Assembly: GCA_963781675.1 (NCBI GenBank)
Contig: CAWAGF010000007.1
Coordinates: 124,001-188,000, forward strand
From: SCTD01 sp963781675
GTDB lineage: Bacteria; Actinomycetota; Actinomycetes; Mycobacteriales; SCTD01
Reading direction: 5' to 3'
DNA length: 64,000 bases
Below the pieces are notes generated by a model, which was given only the letters and a program-made list of their open reading frames with translations, ran no database searches and had not been told where the DNA came from. The position numbers and the translations under genes were made by a program. This document shows, in pieces, positions 54,350-64,000 of this stretch. Each line of letters begins with the position of its first letter. The stretch's first letter is position 1.

Positions 54350-57011
54350 GTCAGGTAGCCGACGACGTCCACGATCAGGTGCGCGCGGGGCGCCGTGCGG
54401 CCGCCGACGAACAGCGTGACCTGGCGGTTGTTGCCGATGCCGGGTAAGTACCTCGTTGGCCTGGGTGAGGTTCGATCGGGAAGTTGACGTTGGACGTGCC
54501 CGGGTTGGGTCGCGCCGGCCGGGAAGACCGTCACGAACCCGCGGCCGGAGCCGTTGGTCGCGGTCACGTTGAGCACGACGCCCGTGGCGTCCGGACGGGA
54601 CGAGGCACGGCATCGGGTCACGACGACGTTCCCGCTGCGGCGGCGCGGCCGCGGTGCGGTCGCGGGTGTCGAGGGCGCGGGCCGGGTTCGCCAGCGCCGT
54701 GAAGACCTGCGTCGCAGCGGCGCTGCCGGGCGTCACCGCACCGACCACGTCCACGATCAGCGCCGTGCTGGCGCGAGTCGATGAACAGCGACACGCGGCT
54801 GGCGTTGGCGCCGGTGCCGACGCGGGTGATGACCTCGTTGGCCTGCGTCTGGCCGCGCTCGAAGTTGACGTTGCTGCGTGCCCGGCCGGTCGGTGCCGGT
54901 CGGGTAGGCGACGACGAAGCCCACGGGCGCTCGGGCCCGGTGACGGTCACGTTGAGGATCGCGCTCGGTCGCTGCCGCTCGGCAGCCGGCCGCTGAGGTC
55001 GAGGACGACCTCACCGCTGCGGCGCGGCGTGCCGGTGTTGCGGCTGTCGAGCACGCGCACCGGCGCCCGCGTGGTCGACCCGGCCGGTGTCGGTCGAGGA
55101 GGTGGTCGTGAACGAAGCCGACCAGGTCGGCGATCACGTGGGCCTGGGCCGAGTCGACGAACAGCGACACCCGCCGCTGCCGGCAGGCCGACGATGACCT
55201 CGTTGGCCTGGGTCTGGTTGGCGCTCGAAGTTGACGTTGCGAGGTGCCCGGCTTGGTGCTGCCGTCGGGGTAGGCGACGAGGAAGCCGCGCCGGCGTCGG
55301 GTTGGTGACCGTCACGTTGAGCACGGCCGCCGTGGCGTTGCGTCCGCGATGCGCTGGGACAGGTCGAGGACGATCTCGCCGCGTGCGCGCGGCACCGCGG
55401 CTGCGCGGGTGTCGAGCACGCGGACCGGGCTGGCGAGCCCGACGTAGCGCGCATCGGCACGCGCGCCGGCGGAGGCCGTCGGCGACGGGCTGGCCGAGCC
55501 GGACGCGCCCGGGGTGGCGGAGCTGGACGCGCTCGGGCTGGCCGAGCTGCTCGCGCCGGGCTGGCCGAGCTGCTCGGGCCGGGGCTGGCGCCGGTGCCCG
55601 GGGTGACCGTGAGGCAGGCGTTGCAGGCGGGGCTGGTCTTGCCGTCGGTCAGGCGAGCCGTCACCGACTTGTCGCCGGGAGCGGCGTCGGCCGCCGCGGC
55701 GATGGTCACGAGGAACTGCTCGGGGTTGACGAACTCGACGCCGGTGACCGTGAGGCCGGCCGGGAGGACGACCGTCGCGCCCTTGCTGAAGTTGGTGCCG
55801 GTGGCGGTGAAGGTGGCCGACTCGCCCTGGCGCAGGTTCTTCTGCACGCCCGCGTCGGAGGAGCGGTCCAGGCTGGTGAGCGTGGGCGTACGGGCGTCGC
55901 GCTGGATCACGCGGAAGCGGCAGTTGTCGCACGCGTTGACCACGCCGTTGTTGCCCCGTACGAACGGCTGGTAGGCGCTTCCGCCGGCGCGGTCGTCGGA
56001 GGTGGGGTTCGGCGCGGCGTTGCGCAGGTCGTAGTCCGCGGTCACCGAGGTCGCCATGCGGTTGCGCACGTTCTGGCCCTCGATGGCCAGCTGGTCGCGG
56101 CTGGCGCTGCCGGGATCGCCGACGAAGACCAGGCGCGGCTGGCCGTCGGCGGCCACCGCGGTGCCCTGGAACGTGAGGGTGGTCAGCGCCTGCGTCGGGT
56201 CGTTGAAGTCGCCCGTCGGGTTGACGCTGGTCAGGGAGGCGCCGGCGACGAAGAAGCAGTCGAGGCAGCGCGCGCTGGTGCCGTCGAGGTTCGTGACGCG
56301 GACGTCACGGGTGCCGGCCTGGGCGCCGGGGGCCACCGTCGCGCGGCGCTTGAGCTCGGTGCGGGTGGTGATGCCCGACGTCTGCGCCGTGCCGTCGCTG
56401 TTCAGCGGCGCCTGGTTGGCGTTGATCGCGCTGTCGACGTTGTCCGACCCGGGGAACAGCACGTCGACGCGCGAGAGCCGCTCGAAGTTGTTGCCGAGGA
56501 TCGAGATGTTGCCCGCGGTGCCCGGCCGCAGGCTGTTCGGCGCCACGGAGCCGACCGCGACGCTGCCCGGGCTCAGGATGGTGAAGCAGGAGACGCAGGT
56601 GTCGTTGCCGCCGCCGGCGACGACGCCGTCCTCGCCGTCGGCCGAGACCGAGTAGGTGCCGGCGTCGAGCGGACCGTCGACGCCTAGGCCGTTGCCGCGG
56701 TCGGAGAAGTTGACCGTGGCCGTGCCCTCGTTGGAGCCCCGCAGCGGGTCGCCGGACGCGTCGTCGATCGTCACGTCGAAGCTGGCGCTGGTGCCGATCC
56801 GCGTGAACGTGGCGCTCCCGCCGAACGTGAAGTCGGCGTCGGTGCCGCGGAACGTCAGCTCCACGGTCTGGGTGTTGACCACCGTGTTCGGCGAGATCGA
56901 CAGGCCGTTGGCGGCAGCCGTCGAGGCGGGGGCGATCAGGACGCCTGCGACGAGCGCTGAGCTCGTGGCGAGGACGCCTGCCGCCAACCGGCGGCGTACA
57001 GCGATCTTCAT
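54350..57011 (-). pseudogene. large secreted protein: Ig-like repeats with CxxC pairs plus three tandem VLDTR...VVGY domains, frameshifted
   Basis: ATG 57011 opens a signal peptide (LAAGVLATSSALVAGVLIAPAS). The first roughly 480 residues are intact: four Ig/IPT-like repeats, each ending in a CxxC (CVSC, CLDC, CDNC, CNAC). A Ser/Ala/Pro linker (about 55480-55600) leads to three copies of a roughly 165-residue domain that starts VRVLDTR, has NVNFERGQTQANEV in the middle and ends in IVDVVGY. Indels from about 55560 downward switch frames repeatedly. Such domains occur in many exported actinobacterial proteins but their ligand is unknown. The C-terminus is not resolved. Confidence 0.75.
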
Positions 57012-57163
57012 GGGACTCCAGTCCAGTGGCGCAGAGGGGCACGACCACCGTAGGCGGGTGCAGCGACGAGGGGCTCACTGCTCAGTACGTCGGAACACGG
57101 TCAAGGTTCGCTCTGCGTGAGCGGGTTCCTCCCCTGGGTGCCCGACTTGTTCCGATTCGTGAC

Positions 57164-57599
57164 CTAGGTCCCGGCGCAGGCCCGGCAGCGGCCGAACACC
57201 GCGAAGTGCCCGACGTCCACCTGGAAGCCCCGCGTCGCGGCCAGCTCCTCCACCACCGTGGCCACCACCGACGGCGGCGCCTCGTCGATCGCGCCGCAGT
57301 CCCGGCAGACCAGGTGCACGTGGTCCAGCTCGCTGGCGACGGAGTACGTCGGGGCGCCGTGCCCGAGGTGGGTGTGCTGGACCAGCCCGAGCTCCTCGAG
57401 CAGCTCGAGCGTCCGGTAGACGGTGGAGATGTTGACGCCCGTGGCCGTCTCCCGTACCGCCGCCGCGATCTCCTCCGGCGTGGCGTGCCCGAGCGCGGGC
57501 GACGGCCTCGAGGACCAGCTGGCGCTGCGGGGTCAGCCGGTAGCCGCGGGACCGGAGCTGCTCGTGCCAGTCGGCCCCGACCGCACCCCCTCGCCCCAT
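57164..57599 (-). pseudogene. Fur-family metal regulator, one frameshift
   Basis: ATG 57599. N-terminal winged helix LRSRGYRLTPQRQLVLEAVA continues, after one extra base near 57498, as LGHATPEEIAAAV, then the zinc-site blocks HVHLVCRDCG and a final CRAC ending at TAG 57164-57166. About 140 residues, full size for Fur/Zur/Nur. The metal cannot be named; a Nur or Zur role is likely by comparison. In actinobacteria this gene normally neighbours ygfZ and pabC, so the large secreted gene is an insertion in that order. Confidence 0.8.
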
Positions 57600-57622
57600 G
57601 GACGGACACTAGCCTCCGACCG

Positions 57623-58450
57623 GTGACCGTTCTCGCGCTGCTGGGCGACCCGCCGGTGCTGCTCGACCCCACGACGCCGGTGCTGCGGGCCGACGACCTG
57701 GGGGTGGCCCGCGGCGAGTCCGTCTTCGAGACGCTGCGCATCGCCGGTGGCCGGCCCGCCTACCTGGACCTGCACCTGGCCCGGCTGGCCCGGTCGGCGG
57801 AGCGGCTGGCGATCGACCTGCCGCCCGGCTGGGAGGCGCTCGCGCTGGCGGCGTGCTCCGCGTACGGCGCCGCGGACGGCGTGCTGCGCCTGACCTGCAG
57901 CAAGGGCGTCCCGGGCGGCTCCCCGTCGGCTTCGCGCTCGCCTCGCCGGTGCCGGCCGAGACGCTGCGCGCCCGTACGGAGGGCGTGTCGGTCGTGACCC
58001 TGACCCTCGGGGTGCCCGCCTCGCTGCGCTCCGAGGCGCGCTGGCTGCTCGGCGGGGTGAAGAGCACGTCGTACGCCGTCAACATGGCGTCGATCCGGGC
58101 CGCCGAGGCGCAGGGTGCGCAGGACGCGGTGTGGGTGAGCAGCGACGGCCAGGTGCTGGAGGCGCCCACCGCCACCGTCGCCTGGGTGACGGGCGGGGTG
58201 CTGGTCACGCCGCCGGCCGACGAGGTGGGGACGCTGCCCGGGACGACCGCCCACGTCGCCCTCGGGATGTCGCCGGTGCCCGTCGAGGTGCGGCGCGGGA
58301 CGGTCGAGGAGCTGCGGGCGGCCGACGAGGTGATGCTGCTGTCGAGCGTGCGGGGGGTGGCGCCCGTGGTGCGGCTGGACGGGCGCGACGCTGGGGGTCG
58401 GTGCGGTGACGGCGCAGCTGCGGGACGCCTTCGAGGCGGCGCTGCTGTGA
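57623..58450 (+). pseudogene. pabC: aminodeoxychorismate lyase (PabC-like, class IV aminotransferase fold), frameshifted
   Basis: GTG 57623. Forms 4-aminobenzoate for folate. Begins with LRADDLGVARGESVFETLRI and LDLHLARLARSAERL; the PLP lysine is in LLGGVKSTSYAVNM, and LEAPTATVAWV and LPGTTAH follow. Frame breaks near 57918 (one base missing or two extra) and 58386 (one extra G), after which the frame ends with QLRDAFEAALL at TGA 58448-58450. A D-amino-acid or branched-chain aminotransferase is the alternative name. Divergent from fur by 23 bp. Confidence 0.82.
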
Positions 58451-58478
58451 GCGGCGCCTGCCGCTCGCGCCGCTTCGT

Positions 58479-60975
58479 CTAGTCGGCGGTGAAGTAGCCG
58501 ACGACGTCGAGGATGGCTGCGGCCCGACCCTGCGACAGGGAGAGGGTGACGGCGTCCCCGCGCCCCAGGGTCGCCACCGCGAGGTTGGCGACCGCCTCCC
58601 CCGGCCTGATGTTCAGCGTCGACGTGCGGTTGCCCGGCCTGTCCTCGGTCGGGAAGACCTGCAGGTCGGCGGGGGCGCTCGCCCCGGTGCTCGTCACGCT
58701 GAGGACGGCAGCCTGCGCACCCGGAGGAACCCCGGCACGACCGCCGAGCGGGACCACGCGGTCACCACCGGCCGACAGCGACGTGCTCTCCCTCCGCGTG
58801 TCGAGGACGCGCTGCGGGGTCAGGGGGATGAAGCGGCCGCGGCCGCCGGGGCTGTAGTAGCCGAGCACGTCGAGCACCACGTGGGCCGACGCCTGGCTGA
58901 CGGACACCCTCAGCGAGCCGTCCGCACCCAGGGCGGACGTCACGGCGTTGGCCTTCGTCTGACCCCGCCGGACGTTGAGGTTGCTGGTGCGTCCGGCCTG
59001 CTGCGCGCCGGAGGGGTACACCGAGACGTCGGCGTTCCCCGGTGTGCCGAGCACCGTGGCGTTCAGGCCACGGCCGTCGCGTCGAGAGGGACGCCCGCCC
59101 GTCCGGACACGGGCACCGTGATGTCGGCACCGGCCTGGACCGGACGGCTCGCCGTGCGCGTGTCCAGCAGCCGTCGCGGCTGGAGCGCCGTGTAGCCGCT
59201 GCTGCCCTCCGGCGCGCCCTCGTCGACGTAGAAGCCGAAGACGTCGACGACGACGGAAACGCTCCCGGTGTTCACGGACACCGTGACCGACCCCTCGCTG
59301 CCGACCCCGGTCTGGACCTGAGCCGGCACCGCCTCGCCCGCGGAGAAGTTCACGTTCGAGGTCCGCTCGTCGGGCCGCTGACCCGTCGGGTAGACCTGCA
59401 GGTCGCCGCGGCGCTCGGCCCCGGTGGCCGTCACGTTCAGCACGACGGCCGTCACGCCGCCGGCCGGGACCCCGCCACGTCCCGTGATCTGGACCCGGCG
59501 GTCGGACCCCGCCGAGACGGGCGAGCCCTCCGTCCGCGTGTCCAGGATGCGCGCCGGCGTCACCGCCTGGAAGCGCCCCACCGAGGGCTTCGGTGTCGCG
59601 GTCGGTGTCGCTGGGAGCCGACGGCCGCGGCCGAGCTGCCGGGTGGTCGCGGCGGGAGTCGTCGGCCCGCTCGGGCTGGGTGAGGGCTGGGCGTCGAGGC
59701 CGCCGAGGCTGACGGCGAGCGGCGACTGGACGTCGCGACCGGGTACACGGACCACGATCTGCTCGGGCTGCCTGGTCGACCCCGCCGGGCTTGGTCGCGA
59801 CGAGGGCGAGGTCGTAGGTGCCGGGGCCGTAGGCGGCCCGTCAGCCGCAGGGTGTTCTCCGGGCTGGCCGACCCGGGCGATGACCTGGCGGGAGCTGCCC
59901 CTCGACCGGAGGCCGGGCCGTCGGCACCGCCCGGACGGTCGCGGTGCTGTCGTAGGGCACCCCGAGGACGGCTGTCGTCCGCCAGCGCGGACTCGAACGC
60001 GGGAGGGACGGGCGTCGGAAGGTGATCACGACCGCGCCGTCGCCCCCGCGGGTGCTCGCTACGGCTGAGGCCCCCGTCAGCCGGCCGCGTGTCGGCGTAG
60101 CCGGACCGCCACCGCCGGGACCACCGGGACCTCGGCGGCCCGGCTCCGCCACCACCACCGCCGAAGAAGCCGCCGCCGCCGCCTGCACCGCGCCTGCTCT
60201 GCTGGCCGGCGTCGCGCCGCTCGCCGCCGCGGAAGGCCCTGCCGGCGCTGCCAGGACTGCGCCGGCCGGGACCAGCGGCGGGATGCCGGGCGCCCCGCGC
60301 CCCCTGCCCCACCGCCGACCTGGCTGCCGCCCCCGCCGGCCCGACCGTCCAGGGTGTCCGCCGGCACCCACGGCGCACCGGTGCGCGCACCTGGCGCACC
60401 GGGGCGCCTCCACCTGCGCCGCCGTCACCCGAGGCCGTCGCGCCACCGCCACCACCCGCGACCAAGAGGGCGGTCGCACTCGACTGCTCCGGTGACCGAG
60501 GAAGACCCCGGAGAACCCTCCTCCGTTCCGTCCACCGCCCGGACCCTCGCCACCACCACCCACGAGGCCGTCCCGCGTGCCCGGTGACGACCGCCAGCGA
60601 CGTGTCGGGGCTGCCGGGTCGAGCGGAAGCGTCCCATGCTGCGACCTCCCGTGCCGCCCCGGTTGGAGCCGGCGTCGGCCACTCGTCGGGTTGGCCCTTG
60701 AGCACCGCAGACGTCCAGCCGCACGGACGTCGACCCCGCGCGGGACCGTGACCGTCGCGGTCGCGGTGTCCGAGCGCCCTACGAGCACGAAGCTGCTGGT
60801 GCCGTCGCCGTTGTCGCTCGCGAACCCGGCACGGTCGGGTCCCCAGGGCTCAGGCACGTCGGCGCTGCCGCCGCGCCGGGGCGGTGACCAGGACGAGGCC
60901 GCTGCCGAACAGCGTCGCCGCGAGCGCTGCTGCGCAGGACCGCGCCGCCCGAGAGGGGGGACGACGACGGGACAC
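58479..60975 (-). pseudogene. second large secreted protein: glycine-rich domain plus three tandem VLDTR...VVGY domains, frameshifted
   Basis: GTG 60975 (GAGGAGG upstream) starts a signal peptide (RAARSCAAALAATLFGSGLVLVTAPA). Then comes a Thr/Val-rich beta region, a long Gly-rich segment ending GGDGAVVITF (a Gly-rich-domain hallmark), a Pro/Ser linker, and three roughly 165-residue domains (ARILDTR...VVVDVFGFY; RRLLDTR...VVLDVLGYY; QRVLDTR...AILDVVGYFTAD-stop). These equal the C-terminal domains of the 54.3-57.0 kb protein. Breaks near 59068, 59780-60700 and 60880. The last two domains are uninterrupted. Confidence 0.75.
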
Positions 60976-61192
60976 GGGCGAGCCTCCTCGAGCGGCGCCC
61001 CGGCACGGCGCCACCGCGCACTCTTGCGCATCGGTGCAGGCGGCGCAGCGACACGCTGGGCGGCGGCCGCGACCGGCGGCGCACACTGTCTGCACCGGCC
61101 GCGCAAGAAGCTGCTCCTGACCCCGCGAGGTTCCTGGTCGTGCGCCGTTGCAGAGGGTGAGACGTCGTGAGCGCGGCGTACCGGGGGGCGTC

Positions 61193-62028
61193 ATGAGCGT
61201 GATGGGCACGTGGAGCGGCGGCCGTGCGCGGTCCGCACCGGCAGCCCACGCCGAGGACTGCCCGGTCCGCGACCCGCACCGCCCGCGGGTCGAGCTGTTC
61301 GGGGTGGCGGCCGACCCGCTGACATGGACGCGACGGTCGACGCCGTGCATGCCTTCCTGGCTGCGGGCGCCGCACCAGCACGTGTGCCTGAACGCCGCCA
61401 AGGTCGTCGAGCTCGACGCAACTCGCCGGAGCTTGCGCGCGGCGATCAGCGCGTGCGACCTCGTCAGCGTCGACGGCCAGGCCGTCGTCTGGGCCTCCCG
61501 CTGCCTGGGTCGGCCGGTGCCCGAGCGGGTCGCCGGGGTCGACCTGTTCGCGAGGCTGCTCGGCGGGCCGCCGAGCACGGCATCGCGCGTCTACCTCCTG
61601 GGCGCGCGGCAGGAGGTGGTCGACGCGGTCGTCGAGCGCGCGCCGAGCGCGAGCACCCCGGCATCGCGGTCGTCGGGGCCCGCAGCGGCTACTGGACGGC
61701 GGAGCAGGAGGCGGAGGTCGTCGCCGAGGTGGCCGCGAGCGGCGCCGACCTGCTCTTCCTCGCCCTGCCGAGCCCCCGCAAGGAGCTCTTCCTCGAGCAG
61801 CACGGCGAGGCCCTGGGCGTGCCCTTCCGGATGGGCGTCGGCGGTTCTTTCGACGTCTTCGCCGGGTCGCGCAGCGCGCGCCGCAAGTGGATGCAGCAGG
61901 CGGGCCTCGAGTGGTCCTTCCGCCTGCTGCAGGAGCCGCGTCGATGTTCAAGCGCTACCTCGTACGGCAACAGCGCCTCGTGTCGTCCGCGTGACCCGTC
62001 CGCGAGCACGGAAGCGAGCGCCCGATGA
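61193..62028 (+). pseudogene. WecG/TagA/CpsF-family glycosyltransferase, frameshifted
   Basis: Transfers an amino-sugar such as N-acetylmannosamine to a lipid-linked acceptor in wall or capsule polymer synthesis. Recognised blocks: VCLNAAKVVEL, CDLVSVDGQAVVWASR (acceptor site), RVYLLGARQEVV, DLLFLALPSPRKELFLEQH and GVGGSFDVFAG. The C-terminus WMQQAGLEWSFRLLQEP is the family end. Breaks near 61325, 61400, 61575, 61650 and 61945. It overlaps the epimerase gene by ATGA at 62025, so they are coupled. Confidence 0.82.
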
Positions 62029-63282
62029 CGCGTCGTGCTGGTCGTCGCCGCCGCGCGGCCCAACTTCATGAAGGTCGCCCCGGTCCTGCGCGCTCTCGGA
62101 GCGCCGCGGCGTCGAGGTCGTGCTGGTGCACACCGGCCAGCACCACGACGAGCAGATGTCGGACGCCTTCTTCGACGAGCTGGACATCCGGCCGCCCGAC
62201 CACCACCTGCACTGCGGTGGCGGGCAGCCACGCCGTGCAGACGGCCGACGTCATGATGGCGCTTCGAGCCGCTGCTCGAGGAGCTCGAGCCGTACGCCGT
62301 GGTCGTCTGCGGCGACGTCAACTCCACGCTCGCCTGCGCGCTCGTCGCCGCGAAGGCGGCAGTGCCGATCGCCCACGTCGAGTCCGGACTGCGCTCGCGC
62401 GACCGCGCGATGCCGGAGGAGGTCAACCGGCATCGCGGTGGACCACCTCTCGGACTGGCTGCTCACCCCGAGCGCCGACGCCGACGACGAACCTCGCCAA
62501 GCGAGGGCATCACCGGCGACCGCGTCTGGCGGGTCGGCAACGTCATGGTCGACACGCTGCTGCACAACCGCCGCCGGGCGAGCAGTCCGACGTCCTCGAG
62601 CGGCTGGGCGTCGCGCGGCGGCGGCCACGCGCTCTGGACGATGCACCGGCCGTCGAACGTCGACGAGCCCGCGGTCTTGCGCGGCCTGGTCGGACGTCGC
62701 GGTCGAGGTCGTCGCAGGACCGGCCGGTCGTCTTCCCCGTGCACCCGCGCACCGGCGCAGCAGCTGCGACGAGCCGGGCTGCTGGCGCGTGCTCGAGCAG
62801 GCGCCCGGCGTCGTCCTGGCTGCCGCCGCTCGGCTACCTCGACTTCCTGCGGCTGCAGGACACCGCCGGCGGTCGTCCTGACCGACTCCGGCGGCGTGCA
62901 GGAGGAGACGACCGTCCTCGGCGTGCCCTGCCTCACCCTGCGCGACAACACGGAGCGGCCGATCACCGTCACCGAGGGCACCAACACCGTCGTCGGCACC
63001 GACCCCGCGACGATCCTGGCGGCCTACCGCGACCTCGACGACGCGTCCCGCGCACCGCCGCCCCGAGGGCTGGGACGGCATGGCCGCCGAGCGCATCGCC
63101 GCCGTGCCTGACCACCGATCGCGCCGCCGCTGGCCGCCGAGCGCGGCGGCAACGTCGTCGTGCCGATGCAGCTCGACCGCGACCTGGCCGAGCGGGCGAT
63201 GGTGCGCCAGGCGCGCCACACCGGGCTCGTGCAGGTGGATGCTGTCGTCATGACCGACGACCCGCTCGAGCGCCTGGCGTGA
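62025..63282 (+). pseudogene. wecB: UDP-N-acetylglucosamine 2-epimerase, frameshifted
   Basis: Makes UDP-ManNAc, the substrate expected for the preceding WecG-like transferase. Blocks: ARPNFMKVAPVLRAL, VHTGQHHDEQMSDAFF, CGDVNSTLACALVAAK, HVESGLRS, EEVNR, and VLTDSGGVQEETTVLGVPCLTLRDNTERP. Breaks near 62033, 62100, 62220-62270, 62430, 62490, 62590 and 63060. The C-terminal boundary is unclear; the frame after 63110 may be a separate short ORF ending at 63282. Confidence 0.82.
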
Positions 63283-63313
63283 CCTCCGGCCACCCGGCCG
63301 GTCTTGAGGACGC

Positions 63314-64000
63314 ATGACGCTCGAGGGCGAGCGTGCTCGCCGGCACGACCCTGTTCGTCTCGTGGATCCGGCACCACGGGCGCAGCGCTCGACCTGTGCC
63401 GTGCCCTGCCCGCGACGTGCGCCTTCGTCGGCGCAGGGCACGTCGGCAACCGGCGGACCGCCCCCTGGCGCCACCTCCTGCAGGCGGTGCGCACCGTCCT
63501 GCTGCTGCTGCGGCAGAGGCCCGACGTGCTGTGGGTCATGGCCCCGCCGTCCGACCTCGTCGCGCTGGCGCTGCTCTGGCGCCGGCTGAGCGGGGGCGGC
63601 TGGTCGTCGACGCCCACAGCAACGCCGTCATCAACGCCGTCACCGGCCGGCCGCGCCCCACGCGGTGGCTGTCCCGGGCCGACCTCGTCGTCGTGACGAC
63701 GCAGCGCCTTGCGGACCTGCTCGCCCGCGCGGGGGTGCGCGCCCTGCCGCTGCACGACCCGCCGCTGCCGGCGGCGGAGCAGCCGCCCTTGTCGCAGACG
63801 GTGCTCATGCCGGCCAGCTGGTACGCGGACGAGCCCTGGCAGGACGTGCTGGGCGCAGCGCGACTCCTGCCGGACGTGCAGTTCCTGCTCACCGGCCGCC
63901 CGCCCGCCGGGGTGGCCGCGCCCGCGAACGTCCGGCTGACCGGCTACGTCTCCGTGGAGGAGTACGCCCAGCTCGTCGCGACCGCCACGGTGGTCCTCGC
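63314..64000 (+). pseudogene. glycosyltransferase (GT4-like), partial and frameshifted
   Basis: The start region reads LAGTTLFVSWIRHHGRS, then VLLLLRQRPDVLWVMAPPSDLVALALLW, VVVTTQRLADLLARAGV and VLMPASWYADEPWQDVLGAARLLPDVQFLLTGR, a GT-B fold with the start of its donor domain. Breaks near 63385 and 63600. The right part is cut by the window edge. With wecG and wecB it begins a surface-polysaccharide cluster. ATG 63314 is used, but the frame changes soon after. Confidence 0.7.

Noticed and set aside
63119..63282. Separate small gene after wecB
   Set aside because: One frame ends in DDPLERLA-stop, but indels nearby make it impossible to tell from the wecB tail; no start or ribosome site identified.

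Overview
The window is very GC-rich and reads as a chromosomal segment of a filamentous, spore-forming-type actinobacterium. The supporting genes are a BldN-family sigma factor, an SsgB-like protein, an RsiG anti-sigma factor, mycothiol synthesis (mshA), the bS22 small ribosomal protein, senX3-regX3-phoU, a LexA-type SOS box, and many GTG starts with 4-nt GTGA/ATGA gene overlaps. Genus cannot be set from this sequence. I see no rRNA, tRNA, CRISPR array, insertion sequence or prophage.

Layout. 1-3.7 kb: partial acyl-CoA synthetase and a bifunctional penicillin-binding protein (minus). 3.7-9.3 kb: receiver protein, bldN behind a 20-codon coupled leader ORF, an RsbN-position membrane protein, an LPxTG surface protein and a HAD-IB phosphatase (plus). 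9.3-21 kb: a long minus-strand block matching the conserved actinobacterial order around bldN and proC (M48 protease, acyltransferase, epimerase, SAM hydrolase, bS22, BldC-like HTH, phosphatase, acuC, MacB-type efflux, proC, proline dehydrogenase). 21-28 kb: FAD monooxygenase, SOS-controlled DUF222/HNH gene, MazF-like toxin, hydrolase, DhmA-type haloalkane dehalogenase, TIM-barrel isomerase, Ppx/GppA. 28-34 kb: a blue-light LOV-GAF-PP2C phosphatase and the phosphate-sensing regX3/senX3-phoU locus with a PHO box. 33.7-42 kb: secreted subtilase under a c-di-GMP-I riboswitch, gpmA, YbjN pair, mshA, ssgB-like gene. 42-48 kb: DUF2516, an in-frame HTH-HbhA fusion, sialidase-like surface protein, asparaginase, rsiG. 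48-64 kb: DUF4388 coiled-coil protein, S53 protease, ygfZ, two large secreted proteins sharing a tandem C-terminal domain, fur, pabC, and the start of a surface-polysaccharide cluster (wecG, wecB, glycosyltransferase).

Two themes tie the window together. One is development: bldN with its putative anti-sigma factor, a candidate BldN promoter on an LPxTG gene, ssgB, and rsiG with both c-di-GMP-binding signatures intact. The other is c-di-GMP: a GEMM-I riboswitch on an exported protease lies about 12 kb from rsiG, so RNA and protein receptors for the same signal sit close together.

Quality caveat: from about 49.95 kb to the end almost every gene is broken by several 1-2 nt indels while protein similarity continues in another frame. 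Isolated cases occur at 14.0-14.8, 32.85 and 34.08 kb. Sequencing or assembly error is the likeliest cause for the dense region. Those genes are typed as pseudogene to mark the broken frame, not because I am sure they are dead in the organism.
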